The translations under genes were made by a program, and so were the position numbers. A stretch of DNA of 64,000 nt from B33-G16 sp964611035 (lineage in GTDB: Bacteria; Desulfobacterota; DSM-4660; Desulfatiglandales; B25-G16): positions 1 to 64,000 of the forward strand of contig CAZSWT010000008.1 in assembly GCA_964611035.1 (NCBI GenBank), given 5' to 3'. The notes beneath the pieces are model-generated. The model was given only the letters and a program-made list of their open reading frames with translations. It was not told where the DNA came from and did no database searches. This document shows positions 1 through 8,275 of the stretch, one piece after another. Each line of letters begins with the position of its first letter. Position 1 is the stretch's first letter.

Positions 1-1184
1 ATAACTTTTCCACCTCCATACCAGAGCAGGAGACCTATACCCACAGAGGAAAAAATCTCCATTGAAGGCATAAATACAGCAAAAATCTTGATCTGTCTCA
101 TGCTTGCACGGTAGTTTTTTTCGTTAAGATCTTTTAAGCGTCCGAGCTGCATTTTTTCCTGGACAAAAAGCTGAATAATGCGAATTCCAGAGATTCTCTC
201 CTGGAGAAATGCATTAATTGCAGCAATGTTTTTTCTTATTTCCCGGAATATCTCTCTTGCCTGCCTGCTGAAAAACAATGTCAACCCAAATACAAAGGGA
301 AGAAGAATAAAGGAGATTAAAGCCAGTCGCCAGTTCAAATGTACCAGGATTACTATAATACCTGAGAGGAGAAATATATCCTTAAACACAGTGATAAGAA
401 CCGATTTGAACATCTCATTTAAATTTTCTATGTCATTTGTTGCTCTGGTAACCAGCCTCCCTACTGGATTTCGGTCAAAAAACCGAATGGACTGTCCCTG
501 AATCCGGTCAAAAAGCTCCATTCTAATATCCTGCATCATATTCTGGCCGGATTTCTCTAACAGATAATATTCCCAATAATTCAAGATAAAAGATCCACCG
601 ATCAAAAAAAGCAAAAATACTCCGATGAGCAATACACCGTTAAGGTCTCTATGTCTTAATTTTATTAATGTATCGTAAGAGACATTCTTGAATGCTTTAA
701 CAGGTATATAAAAATAATAGCCTTCACCTTGTATTACCTTTGCATTAGTAAATAACCTGTGTTGATCACTTTTCTCTACAGAGATCCTATAAAATCGTTC
801 CCTGGAAATAAGCCCCTCCTCCTGGTAGTGTCTAAGATCCACAGGGTCAATTTCTTTGAGCTTTGAGCTTGAGAGAAACCCTAATCCGGTCTTTTTTGTA
901 GTCGCTATAATGTAGCCATATTTTTCCTTAAACTCCTCTGCCAAGTCAGCAGACAGTATCTTTTGGTTAACTGGGTACCAAAAAGACAATATATACTTAT
1001 CTATGGCAATCTTGGGAAGATAGGGAATAGAAAGATCAAACAGGGTGATTACAAGTGTTAAGATGAGAGCGAGGAAAAGAATTTTCTTATAAGACCTTGC
1101 ATAGGGAATTAACCTTTTTAAAAGACCTATATTGTAAGGCTTGCCAAGCTGGCCCTCTTCCATATATCCATAGTCAAAATGCAT
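1..1184 (-). CDS. ABC exporter half-transporter, partial (membrane domain only)
   Basis: Reads leftward from the ATG at 1184 and stays open to the window edge, giving about 394 residues. The start is MHFDYGYMEEGQLGKPYN. A first membrane helix lies near residues 34-56, and the second near 182-202 (LNGVLLIGVFLLFLIGG). Between them sits an unusually long hydrophilic insertion of roughly 115 residues, presumably extracytoplasmic. The later part has the coupling-helix pattern of type I exporters (FFDRNPVGRLVTRATNDIE). The ATP-binding domain must lie outside the window. It is downstream of, and on the same strand as, the exporter gene at 1477-3225, so the two probably form one heterodimeric exporter. 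Substrate unknown. Confidence 0.85.
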   Translation of the reverse strand, partial: MHFDYGYMEEGQLGKPYNIGLLKRLIPYARSYKKILFLALILTLVITLFDLSIPYLPKIAIDKYILSFWYPVNQKILSADLAEEFKEKYGYIIATTKKTGLGFLSSSKLKEIDPVDLRHYQEEGLISRERFYRISVEKSDQHRLFTNAKVIQGEGYYFYIPVKAFKNVSYDTLIKLRHRDLNGVLLIGVFLLFLIGGSFILNYWEYYLLEKSGQNMMQDIRMELFDRIQGQSIRFFDRNPVGRLVTRATNDIENLNEMFKSVLITVFKDIFLLSGIIVILVHLNWRLALISFILLPFVFGLTLFFSRQAREIFREIRKNIAAINAFLQERISGIRIIQLFVQEKMQLGRLKDLNEKNYRASMRQIKIFAVFMPSMEIFSSVGIGLLLWYGGGKV

Positions 1185-1228
1185 TGCTATCTTCCCTTTT
1201 CATACACATTCACCGCTGAGGTTTAGTC

Positions 1229-1401
1229 TTTTTACTTTTCGCTGACCCTAGTGAAATACGCTTCGCCATGGTTAAATTCGCTACGCTGTGATTGCCATCA
1301 ATTTAACTTGGCAAGCTGTCACTATCGTGAATTTCACGGGGCAGGCCCCAGTTAAATAAACTTCGTATTTAACGGGGCAAGGAGAGCGGAAAGTAAAAAA
1401 A
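1229..1401. repeat. Palindrome-rich element with terminal inverted repeats
   Basis: About 170 bp lying between the two exporter genes. The ends are imperfect inverted repeats: TTTTTACTTTTCGCTG near 1229-1244 faces GAGCGGAAAGTAAAAAA near 1384-1400. The interior is a chain of short hairpins, including GTTAAATA-loop-TATTTAAC near 1344-1367, GTGAATTTCAC near 1328 and GGGGCAGGCCCC near 1339. It has no coding frame. It resembles a small non-autonomous (MITE-like) or REP/BIME-like element and could fold strongly in the intercistronic RNA. Confidence 0.6.
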
Positions 1402-1476
1402 TTCAGCCCTTCGGGCGGTAAAAAATCTTTTAAAAATCATTCATCTCTGCATCCTTTGCGTCTTTGCTGTAGGTTA

Positions 1477-3225
1477 TTACTCCCCTCCCAATTCCTCACT
1501 CAACTGCTGTCTTTCGTAAAGCCTTGTATATTCCTTCTTTGCTGCCAGAAGGGTAGTGTGATCACCTTCTTCTACCAATCTACCATCCTTAAGCACGAAT
1601 ATGACATCCGCTCTCCTAATCGTTGAAAGCCTATGAGAAACAATAATATTCGTTTTCCCCTGCCTCATTTCAAGGATACGGTTTAATACAGTAGCTTCAG
1701 TCCTGGTATCTACCTGTGAAAGGGCGTCATCCAAAATCAGAATTGGGGGGTTGGAAACAAGAGCCCTTGCTATAGTCAGCCTCTGTCTCTGTCCTCCTGA
1801 TAACGTTATTCCTCGTTCCCCTAAAACGGAGTGAATGCCCTTGGGGAAAGAATTGATATCGACTGCCAATTGAGAGACACCAAGGACATGTCCCATGAGA
1901 TCCTCGCCTACTCCCTCTCGACCAAAGATTATATTGTTTAAGATGGTATCAGAAAAAACATGGGTCTCCTGGGTCACAAACCCGATAGATGCCCTTAATT
2001 TTTTTAGGTCTATATCATGGATAGGTATTTCATCAATCTGTACCATATCTCTTTCCGTCTCAACGAGCCTGGGTATTATTTGAAGGAGTGTGCTCTTGCC
2101 TGACCCTACTCCGCCTACAATTGCTGCTGTCTGTCCGGCCTCTATCCTGAGATCTATGTCTTTCAGGGCAGGGTCCTTTTCCTTTGGGTAGTAAAATGTT
2201 AAACCCTTGAGGCACACCTTGCCTCTAATAACTCCTCTGAACGGATTTGTTATTTTATTGGTAATCTGTGGAACCTCATCCAATATGTCGTTTATCCTCC
2301 TCATTGATGCAGAACCCCTCTGGATCAAGTTCGTAACCCAACCAAGTGCCATCATAGGCCATGTTAGAAGATTGAGATAACTAATAAATGCTACAAAGTC
2401 ACCAGTGGTAATATTCCCCAGAATAGTGAGCCGTCCCCCAATCCAGATAACTACGGCGAGTCCAAGATTGGTAAACAATGTCATCATCGGGAAAAATATA
2501 GCGAGAGTCCTGGCAAGATCAAGATTATTGGAGATATATGTCTCTCCCTTTTCCTTCACTCTGCTATATCCCCATGCTTGGCGATTATAGGCCTTAATGA
2601 CCCTGATTCCGGCCAATACATCCCTCACTGACTCTGTTAATTCGGAGAATGTCTGTTGTACTTGCTTAAATTCGCTTCCCATTTTGCGGGTAATAAGTAG
2701 GGTAAAATAGAAGATAAAAGGTGTGGGTATGAGGGAAATGAGAGTTAATTTTATGTCTATATATAACATAAAACCAATCGTGCCCAGGCCAAGCACAAAT
2801 CCGTCGGTTAGGGCCACTAATCCCATTCCTGAAGCCATCCTCACAGCATCAATATCATTTACAGCACGTGCCATCAAGTCACCTGTCTTTGTCCTCCAGT
2901 AAAAGGAAATGGAAAGTGTCTGTAGATGTTTGTAAATTCTATTTCTTAAGGCCTTTTCCACCCTCCTGGAGTGACCAAATACGAAATACCGCCAGATGGA
3001 TCTAAAGATTGCCATAGTAATTGCAATTCCTACTATTATCAGTGCGTACTTGATGAGCAGCACAGAACTTGCCTGGCCAATAGTTAAGGAATCTATTGAT
3101 TTTTTAATGATTCTGGGGATAAAAAGCTGGAGAGTGTCTACAAATAAAAGGCTGGAGAGTCCAATAATCAGGGCTATCCGGTTCTCGATAAAATAGGTCT
3201 TAAGGGGTTTAAAGTCTTTTAGCAT
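1477..3225 (-). CDS. ABC exporter half-transporter, degenerate ATP site type
   Basis: A 582-residue fused membrane/ATP-binding protein of the type I exporter family. Six helices occupy about residues 1-310. The nucleotide-binding domain follows: Walker A VGGVGSGKST at 370-379, signature LSGGQRQR at 475-482, Walker B LILDD at 496-500 and H-loop VSHR. The catalytic glutamate after Walker B is replaced by aspartate (LILDDALSQVD). In heterodimeric exporters of the TM287/288 and BmrCD kind this marks the subunit with the degenerate site. The likely partner is the next gene in the transcript, ending outside the window. Substrate not predictable. Confidence 0.93.
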   Translation of the reverse strand: MLKDFKPLKTYFIENRIALIIGLSSLLFVDTLQLFIPRIIKKSIDSLTIGQASSVLLIKYALIIVGIAITMAIFRSIWRYFVFGHSRRVEKALRNRIYKHLQTLSISFYWRTKTGDLMARAVNDIDAVRMASGMGLVALTDGFVLGLGTIGFMLYIDIKLTLISLIPTPFIFYFTLLITRKMGSEFKQVQQTFSELTESVRDVLAGIRVIKAYNRQAWGYSRVKEKGETYISNNLDLARTLAIFFPMMTLFTNLGLAVVIWIGGRLTILGNITTGDFVAFISYLNLLTWPMMALGWVTNLIQRGSASMRRINDILDEVPQITNKITNPFRGVIRGKVCLKGLTFYYPKEKDPALKDIDLRIEAGQTAAIVGGVGSGKSTLLQIIPRLVETERDMVQIDEIPIHDIDLKKLRASIGFVTQETHVFSDTILNNIIFGREGVGEDLMGHVLGVSQLAVDINSFPKGIHSVLGERGITLSGGQRQRLTIARALVSNPPILILDDALSQVDTRTEATVLNRILEMRQGKTNIIVSHRLSTIRRADVIFVLKDGRLVEEGDHTTLLAAKKEYTRLYERQQLSEELGGE

Positions 3226-3577
3226 GCTGTCTCATCCCGCACCATTATACATGAGAAATAATTACAATAGCCTCTAAATATATAAGAAGATAGTAAAGAT
3301 TTTCAACTTAAACTCAAGGTCTTTCGAAAGATCCTCATCCCTTTTATCAAGCACTATAGCCTGAATATCAGCCTGGGCTATAGTAAAGACTATCGAACTA
3401 AAGCATGAATTTGCAGGCCTGGTAGGTGAAATGATATTCGGCCCTGAGATTGAGGCAGGCAGTCTTCACAATCGGCACTATACTATTACAGGGCCGCAAA
3501 AGAATAAAATTTGCGAGGAAATGAATACGACAATCACATCCCTTATCAAACGGCAGAATGTGTGATAATCAACTTAC
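3226..3577. other. Intergenic region with a possible coding remnant
   Basis: A 350-bp gap between divergent neighbours. On the plus strand 3365-3565 is an open frame of 66 codons without a good start; its translation contains GPEIEAGSLHNRHYTITGP and ends KRQNV. It reads like protein but I cannot assign it, so it is probably a fragment of a lost gene. No convincing promoter or terminator was seen. Confidence 0.25.
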
Positions 3578-4135
3578 TTACCTTGAATACCTTCCCATTA
3601 ATTGACCTTCAGCCAAAATATGACCTTCCATTGTCTTCAGTAATTGTGCCTTAGTAATTCCAGTCTTCAAATTGATTTCTGTATCCAGAGCATAGAGCTT
3701 GAAATAATATCTATGTGTGCCACCAGGAGGACATGGGCCCCCATAACCAAATTTCCGAAAATCATTGGTCCCATGTTTCGCGCCATTTTCAAGGATCTCT
3801 TTGGGCGGAACCTTGGCAGCTAACTCCTTTGTGCTTGGTGGCATACTAAAGAGCACCCAATGGACCCAAGTTCCCACGGGCGCATCAGGATCATCGCAGA
3901 TAAGGGCAAGGCTTTTTGTGCCATCAGGAACACCACTCCATTTTAATGGGGGAGAAATATCTTCCCCATCGCATGTATAGTCCCGTGGAATCATACTGCC
4001 TTCAGTAAAGACAGTGCTTATAATTGTGATCGCCATTTTTTTACCTCCCTTTACTTTAGAATATACTTCATCGCTGCCTGGAAAAAGGCAGAGAAAAATG
4101 AATGAGACCAGCATACAGAGAACTCTTTTATACAT
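3578..4135 (-). CDS. YbhB/YbcL-type PEBP (Raf-kinase-inhibitor-like) protein, exported form
   Basis: A phosphatidylethanolamine-binding-protein fold member. The diagnostic ligand-pocket motifs are present: CDDPDAPVGTWVHWVLF and GGTHRYYFKLYALD. I chose the ATG at 4135, preceded by GAGGAG, giving 185 residues with a hydrophobic leader (MYKRVLCMLVSFIFLCLF) that looks like a signal peptide. A second ATG at 4036 has an even better Shine-Dalgarno (AGGGAGGT) and would give the usual cytoplasmic length of about 152 residues, so two products are possible. Physiological role of bacterial members is poorly known. Confidence 0.88.
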   Translation of the reverse strand: MYKRVLCMLVSFIFLCLFPGSDEVYSKVKGGKKMAITIISTVFTEGSMIPRDYTCDGEDISPPLKWSGVPDGTKSLALICDDPDAPVGTWVHWVLFSMPPSTKELAAKVPPKEILENGAKHGTNDFRKFGYGGPCPPGGTHRYYFKLYALDTEINLKTGITKAQLLKTMEGHILAEGQLMGRYSR

Positions 4136-4306
4136 TGTTAAGCTCCTCAATCATTTCATAGGTGTAAATTACCTCGACATCCAAAAGATTTCAAGCCATA
4201 AAGTAAAGATTCAGTTTATAGTTAAAACAAAAGGTTTTGCTGATGCCTGCCTGTGCGTGGCCGCATGCATACAGGGCTGCTTGATGGGCGCTGGACGCTT
4301 ACTTAT

Positions 4307-5044
4307 CTACTTCTTGTATCCAACTGGCATAAGAAGGAGGGGTTCATGGGTTTTTTTAATCCCCATAACCTGGATAACCTTCTGGTCCTCAAAAGCTCCC
4401 ACAATCCCTGCTTCCAATCCTATAGCCTGAGATTGAAGAAAGATATTCTGCCCTATATGCCCTGCTTCAATCATTGCATACCTAACTCCCCTCTGGCTAT
4501 ATTTACCCATAACTCGACTGTATTCTGCAGTAATAACAAGTGTAATCGGAGCATAAGACATCCACATCTGCCCTAATGAGGCCATTGCAATATCCTTTCT
4601 AATATCTCCTTCTTGGGTAAGGGAAAAGGAATGGGGAGCAGGATCATATACGTAAACCCCAGGACTTAATCCTTCAATACAATCTTCTCCAACCGCTCCG
4701 TAAATATCCATAGGATACAATGCCCCAGCAGATGGTGCAGCCCTTTTAAATCCTCCTGGCTCCGTAATTCCCTGGGCTACCCAGAGTAACTGGGAAAGTT
4801 GCTTGAGGGTAAGGGCCTTACTATTAAAGGATCTAACAGTTCTTCTTTGATGGATTGTCATTTCAAGGGACATATCTCCATCTAGCTTAGGATCAGGTAA
4901 CTGCATGCTACCACCTCCCTTCTGTTTAAGAGGAATCTTTTTTACGTCAGGCAAAACTCTATGAGGGGTTAAAAGAGATCCGCAGAGGCAAAAGAAGCCT
5001 ATTAATTTGCAAAACCCTCTTCTTGTCAATTCAATGCCGGACAT
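4307..5044 (-). CDS. SagB/nitroreductase-family protein with twin-arginine-like leader
   Basis: A 245-residue FMN-dependent nitroreductase-fold protein of the SagB-type dehydrogenase group. Seen: HQRRTVRSFNSKALTL (phosphate/FMN site), PSAGALYPMDIYG, and the C-terminal segment GLEAGIVGAFEDQKV. The N-terminus reads LTRRGFCKLIGFFCLCGSLL, a twin-arginine-like signal, suggesting a periplasmic flavoprotein. The 5044 start lacks an obvious ribosome-binding site, while an internal ATG at 4906 has AGGGAGG ahead of it, so a leaderless cytoplasmic form is an alternative. Its substrate is unknown and no peptide-cyclisation genes lie nearby. Confidence 0.85.
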   Translation of the reverse strand: MSGIELTRRGFCKLIGFFCLCGSLLTPHRVLPDVKKIPLKQKGGGSMQLPDPKLDGDMSLEMTIHQRRTVRSFNSKALTLKQLSQLLWVAQGITEPGGFKRAAPSAGALYPMDIYGAVGEDCIEGLSPGVYVYDPAPHSFSLTQEGDIRKDIAMASLGQMWMSYAPITLVITAEYSRVMGKYSQRGVRYAMIEAGHIGQNIFLQSQAIGLEAGIVGAFEDQKVIQVMGIKKTHEPLLLMPVGYKK

Positions 5045-5075
5045 AGCTGAATCAATTTTATCTATTAAATTAGGA

Positions 5076-5290
5076 CGCAGACCCGCCTGCCAGACGGCGG
5101 GCAGGTTTTCGCCCTGGCCCAGACCTGGTAATCAAGGACTTAATTCTATAGCCTCCGCTTCGGAATTATTATAGCGACAATATAATAATCAAGTCATGTC
5201 GCACCAGGGCGGGCCGATATCCGCAGATAATTATTTTATTTATATTTCAAATCTTTACAACCTGCCCGCCGTCTGGCAGGCGGGTCTGCG
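5076..5290. repeat. Perfect 32-bp inverted repeat pair enclosing a palindromic element
   Basis: CGCAGACCCGCCTGCCAGAC and the bases following it to 5107 are repeated exactly in inverse orientation at 5259-5290. The 151 bp between them hold one copy of the CCCTGG...CCAGGG element (5110-5212). The arrangement can form a very stable cruciform or hairpin and looks like nested insertion of small palindromic elements. Confidence 0.8.
5110..5212. repeat. CCCTGGCCCAGACCTGG element, copy 1
   Basis: Begins GCCCTGGCCCAGACCTGG and ends AAGTCATGTCGCACCAGGGC, so the outermost bases are inverted repeats. It contains the hairpin AATTCTATAGCCTCCGCTTCGGAATT-like core. Related copies lie at 5296-5394 and 7564-7664. 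Confidence 0.65.
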
Positions 5291-5295
5291 TTCAT

Positions 5296-5394
5296 CCCTG
5301 GCCCAGACCTGGCATGCAGTGTTTAGGCTATATAGTCTGAGTCAATATATACCGCAGAGGTTGCAATATATGCCAAGGAGGTCACGCCAGGGCA
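5296..5394. repeat. CCCTGGCCCAGACCTGG element, copy 2
   Basis: Starts CCCTGGCCCAGACCTGGCAT and ends CCAAGGAGGTCACGCCAGGG. It is more similar to the copy at 7564-7664 than to copy 1: both share GCATGCA near the left end and TTGCAATA..TGCCAAGG near the right end. Confidence 0.65.
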
Positions 5395-5422
5395 GGCTGC
5401 GTCCAAAAAGGAAATCCATATA

Positions 5423-6169
5423 CTATAAAATCACCCTCCATTCATTGGCATAAACATTCATCCTTTTTGCTCTTACAAAGCCAATGAGGGTTATTCCCAC
5501 CTCTTCTGCTAAACTCACAGCCAAATTTGTAGGAGCCGATTTTGAGATCAGTATAGGGATATTTCTTTTTGCTACCTTAAGCAATATCTCGGATGAAATC
5601 CTACAACTTGTGACTACCATTCGCTCTTTCGTTGGTATATCTTTCAAAATGCATTCACCAAACAATTTATCAAGGGCATTATTTCTACTAATATCCTCTT
5701 TGAAGGCCACGATATTTTTTTTCTCACACAGTGCCACAGAGTGAACACCACCAGTAGAGATAAAAATCTCGGAGCGATGTTGAAATTCTTCTACTAAAGA
5801 AAAAATATCATGAGATGCTACAGAAATGTGAGATTTTATGATGGGTTGTACGTTACTATTGGCTGCATTATACACTGCGCTTAATGATAATGGCTTTAAA
5901 TGGTTATCCTTTTCTGTCTCCACCCACACTATACCTTTACTATCATTAAAGTCGACTTTTGTTATCTCTTCTTTGCTCTTTAATATACCTTTAGAGAAAA
6001 GAAACCCGATTGCAAGAAATTGTAGATCATTGGGTGAACAAGGCAATGTTATAAGCCTTTGATTATTTATAATGATGGTTAGCTGGGCCTCAGTAACAAC
6101 TATATCCTCTATTCCCCTTTTTCCTTTCCCTGTAACCCTCATTACAGAAAGCCTTTCTATGGTGTCCAT
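5423..6169 (-). CDS. fdhD: FdhD-like formate dehydrogenase accessory protein lacking CxxC
   Basis: About 248 residues from the ATG at 6169, preceded by GGAGGAAGAAGG; a TTG at 6187 is an alternative. FdhD transfers sulfur to the molybdenum or tungsten bis-PGD cofactor of formate dehydrogenases. The family blocks STGGVHSVAL and ITLIGFVRAKRMNVYANEW, plus PILISKSAPTNLAVSLAEE, are clear. The mobile loop that normally carries the sulfur-relay CxxC reads LSAVYNAANSN (about residues 96-105) and has no cysteine. No formate dehydrogenase gene is in the window. It may be a scaffold-only or altered-function homologue. Confidence 0.87.
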   Translation of the reverse strand: MDTIERLSVMRVTGKGKRGIEDIVVTEAQLTIIINNQRLITLPCSPNDLQFLAIGFLFSKGILKSKEEITKVDFNDSKGIVWVETEKDNHLKPLSLSAVYNAANSNVQPIIKSHISVASHDIFSLVEEFQHRSEIFISTGGVHSVALCEKKNIVAFKEDISRNNALDKLFGECILKDIPTKERMVVTSCRISSEILLKVAKRNIPILISKSAPTNLAVSLAEEVGITLIGFVRAKRMNVYANEWRVIL

Positions 6170-6599
6170 TACCCTTCTTCCTCCCAACCATCAGAGGTGA
6201 CCATTCACCCCAAATAGGACCGGGCCGCCTCCACCTTGACCAATAGATATCGCCTTGAGGAAATTGCCCAGCCCGGCATACAAGTAGAGGCTGCACTGTT
6301 ACCATTATTCCGTGAAATAATAACGCAGAGACTTCACAAACTATCCGCTACAAAGAGAAGAATTTCAAGGACAAAGTTTTTATCAATAAAATGGTAATTG
6401 TTCAAAACCATGTGGAATTAAACCCGCCTGAGGCGGTTAAATTTACTGGTTCTTTAGGGCATGGGTGTCTTTTTTTGTTATGCCCTTCCTTAAGCTCTTA
6501 AGCATATTCGGAAAATGGATAGAGAAGGTTATAATCTCATGACTTTAAAACTTTTATTGTTCCTAATAATATTGTATAGATAGTGACATTAGGTGAAAG
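6170..6599. other. Intergenic region upstream of surE and fdhD
   Basis: About 430 bp between divergent genes, presumably holding both promoters. A minus-strand frame at 6180-6305 has protein-like composition (QFPQGDIYWSRWRRPGPIWG) but no recognised family, so it may be the tail of a lost gene. Just before surE, AGGTGAAAG serves as ribosome-binding site. No repeat or RNA motif recognised. Confidence 0.3.
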
Positions 6600-7358
6600 A
6601 TGAGAATACTTTTGACAAATGATGATGGCATATTAGCAGAGGGCCTCATAGCACTTTATGAAGAGTTAAAGGGTGATTTTGATCTTTCTGTGGTTGCCCC
6701 TGAAACGGAGATGAGCGCAGTAGGCCATGCCATTACCCTGTCTAATCCATTACGGGTGAGGCGGTTCAAGAGAAACGGGACTTTCTTTGGCTATGCAGTA
6801 AGCGGAACTCCTGCTGACTGTGTGAAAATAGCTATCCAGGAGATATTACAACAGAGACCAGATATGATCATCTCAGGAATTAACATGGGCTCTAACGTAG
6901 GTATAAACCTTTTATATTCGGGAACTGTTTCAGCTGCCACAGAGGGAGCCTTCCTGGGTATCCCCTCGTTTGCTATTTCACTGAACACTAAAAATGATTC
7001 CGATTTTAGCTTTCCAGCAAAATTTTCACGCCAGATGATCAGCTTTGTCATGGAGAACAGCATAAGAGAGGGAACAGCCTTAAATGTGAATATACCAGCT
7101 GTTCCTGAGAATCAGATTAAGGGTATATCTTTTACTACACAGGATCTTGTGAGACAAAGAGATACATATGAAAAAAGGAACGACCCGAGAGGGAATTCCT
7201 ATTACTGGTTGGCCAGTGAAACGCCTGTTGAAGAGAGTATTCCAAATACTGATTTAAAAACCTTACAAGAAAACCGGATAACCATTACCCCAATTACATT
7301 TGATCTCACAGATCTCAAAGAGGTGAAAAGGCTGGCCTCTATTGGTTTTGATCTTTAG
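6600..7358 (+). CDS. surE: SurE 5'/3'-nucleotidase
   Basis: A 252-residue survival protein SurE, a divalent-metal phosphatase acting on nucleoside monophosphates. The family signature is complete: metal ligands in LLTNDDGI at residues 5-12, ISGINMGSNVG in the middle and YSGTVSAATEG. Length is normal. The last 168 bp, including the stop codon region, are present again at 8570-8738 with a single mismatch. The intact copy is this one. Confidence 0.95.
   Translation: MRILLTNDDGILAEGLIALYEELKGDFDLSVVAPETEMSAVGHAITLSNPLRVRRFKRNGTFFGYAVSGTPADCVKIAIQEILQQRPDMIISGINMGSNVGINLLYSGTVSAATEGAFLGIPSFAISLNTKNDSDFSFPAKFSRQMISFVMENSIREGTALNVNIPAVPENQIKGISFTTQDLVRQRDTYEKRNDPRGNSYYWLASETPVEESIPNTDLKTLQENRITITPITFDLTDLKEVKRLASIGFDL
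7190..7358 (+). repeat. surE 3'-end direct repeat, left copy
   Basis: Runs from AGGGAATTCCTATTACTGG to the stop codon of surE. The same 168 bp recur 1380 bp to the right with one internal difference (C at 7337, T at 8717). The pair brackets the toxin-antitoxin genes. Confidence 0.93.
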
Positions 7359-7965
7359 GAAATGAAGGCAAAATAAAGAGTGATAGAACTCCCTTTTTGT
7401 GGATTAAAGTATATGTGATTTTCCCTTGTATTTAAATGAAAATACAGCCCATGATGCGGTGGGTGTCCCTTTCATGCCGACCTGCCTGTCGGCAGACAGG
7501 GAACAGAGCGGGGGGTAAGGTATTGACACGCTGAGGAAGGTAGCGACAGATAACCAAGTCGCACCCCTGGCCCAGACCTGGCATGCAATGCTTATGCTGT
7601 ATTGCCAGGACTTATAAATAATATAGAAATTGCAATACTTGCCAAGGAAGTCGCGCCAGGGCAGGCAGGGCGGGTGATTAAGATCAGAGAGAAGACCTCG
7701 ATTTTAGAGGAAATATCGCCTAAGAATCTTAGGTATGCTAAAGATACAATGCCGTTGAGGAACTGCCTTGATTACCTGCTCACACAACCATTCCCCAAAC
7801 TCCACCACCCCCTTCTGGTGGCAGGCCCAGCCTAGCGCGACTAACTCCATTTTGAAGGAAAGATTTAGGTTTATTGCTCAAAAAACTATCCCTTGCAATT
7901 GACACAGGAGGCCAGGTCTGGGCCAGGGAGAGCATAATTTTGCTTCCTTTAAGTATGATATTCTG
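7359..7965. other. Intergenic segment between surE and the toxin-antitoxin pair
   Basis: About 600 bp without a convincing gene. It holds one palindromic element (7564-7664), an inverted match to that element's end at 7912-7928 (CCAGGTCTGGGCCAGGG) and a stretch near 7674-7790 whose plus-strand translation looks protein-like (ILEEISPKNLRYAKDTMPLR) but is unassigned. It is probably part of the inserted material that carries the toxin-antitoxin pair. Confidence 0.4.
7564..7664. repeat. CCCTGGCCCAGACCTGG element, copy 3
   Basis: Starts CCCCTGGCCCAGACCTGGCA and ends GCCAAGGAAGTCGCGCCAGGG. Same family as 5110-5212 and 5296-5394. The ends are complementary, and the interior is AT-rich. Confidence 0.65.
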
Positions 7966-7994
7966 TTGACAAAAGGCAGATGTGGGCATATAAT
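7966..7994 (+). promoter_or_regulatory. Consensus sigma-70 promoter of the toxin-antitoxin pair
   Basis: TTGACA at 7966-7971, a 17-bp spacer and TATAAT at 7989-7994: a perfect match to the housekeeping consensus. The toxin ATG is at 8006, so the transcript would start only a few bases before it and have almost no leader or ribosome-binding site. Confidence 0.85.
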
Positions 7995-8005
7995 ATATTT
8001 TTGTC

Positions 8006-8275
8006 ATGAAGTATTTAAATTGGAATCCCGAAAAAAACGAACTTTTAAAGCTTGAACGAGGGATATGTTTTGAGGAAATTGCATACCTGATTGAAGCAGG
8101 GAAGGTAGTTGGAGTGGAAGAAAATCCTGGGTACTCAAATCAAAAAATGTATATCCTTGAAATAGAAAGCTACGCTGTTGTTGTGCCTTTTGTTAAAACA
8201 AATGACGAAATTTTCCTCAAAACAGCTTTCCCAAGCCGTAAATACACAAAACGATATGGTTTGAAGGGGGTATAA
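8006..8275 (+). CDS. BrnT-like toxin of a type II toxin-antitoxin pair
   Basis: An 89-residue protein starting MKYLNWNPEKNELLKLERGI, which resembles the opening of BrnT-type ribonuclease toxins (aromatic, W, D/N, K, N, then a gene-specific helix and FEE). The C-terminal FPSRKYTKRYG supplies the basic residues usual in these toxins. Its stop overlaps the start of the RHH antitoxin gene (TAATG), in the toxin-first order of BrnTA/HicAB systems. RNase activity is inferred from family resemblance, which is distant. Confidence 0.7.
   Translation: MKYLNWNPEKNELLKLERGICFEEIAYLIEAGKVVGVEENPGYSNQKMYILEIESYAVVVPFVKTNDEIFLKTAFPSRKYTKRYGLKGV

Noticed and set aside
1400..1422. Intrinsic terminator (GCCC-TTC-GGGC) between exporter genes
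   Set aside because: The stem is only four base pairs, too weak to call.
7602..8007. Two short open frames in the region before the toxin gene
   Set aside because: They cross palindromic repeat sequence, have no good start sites and match nothing recognisable.
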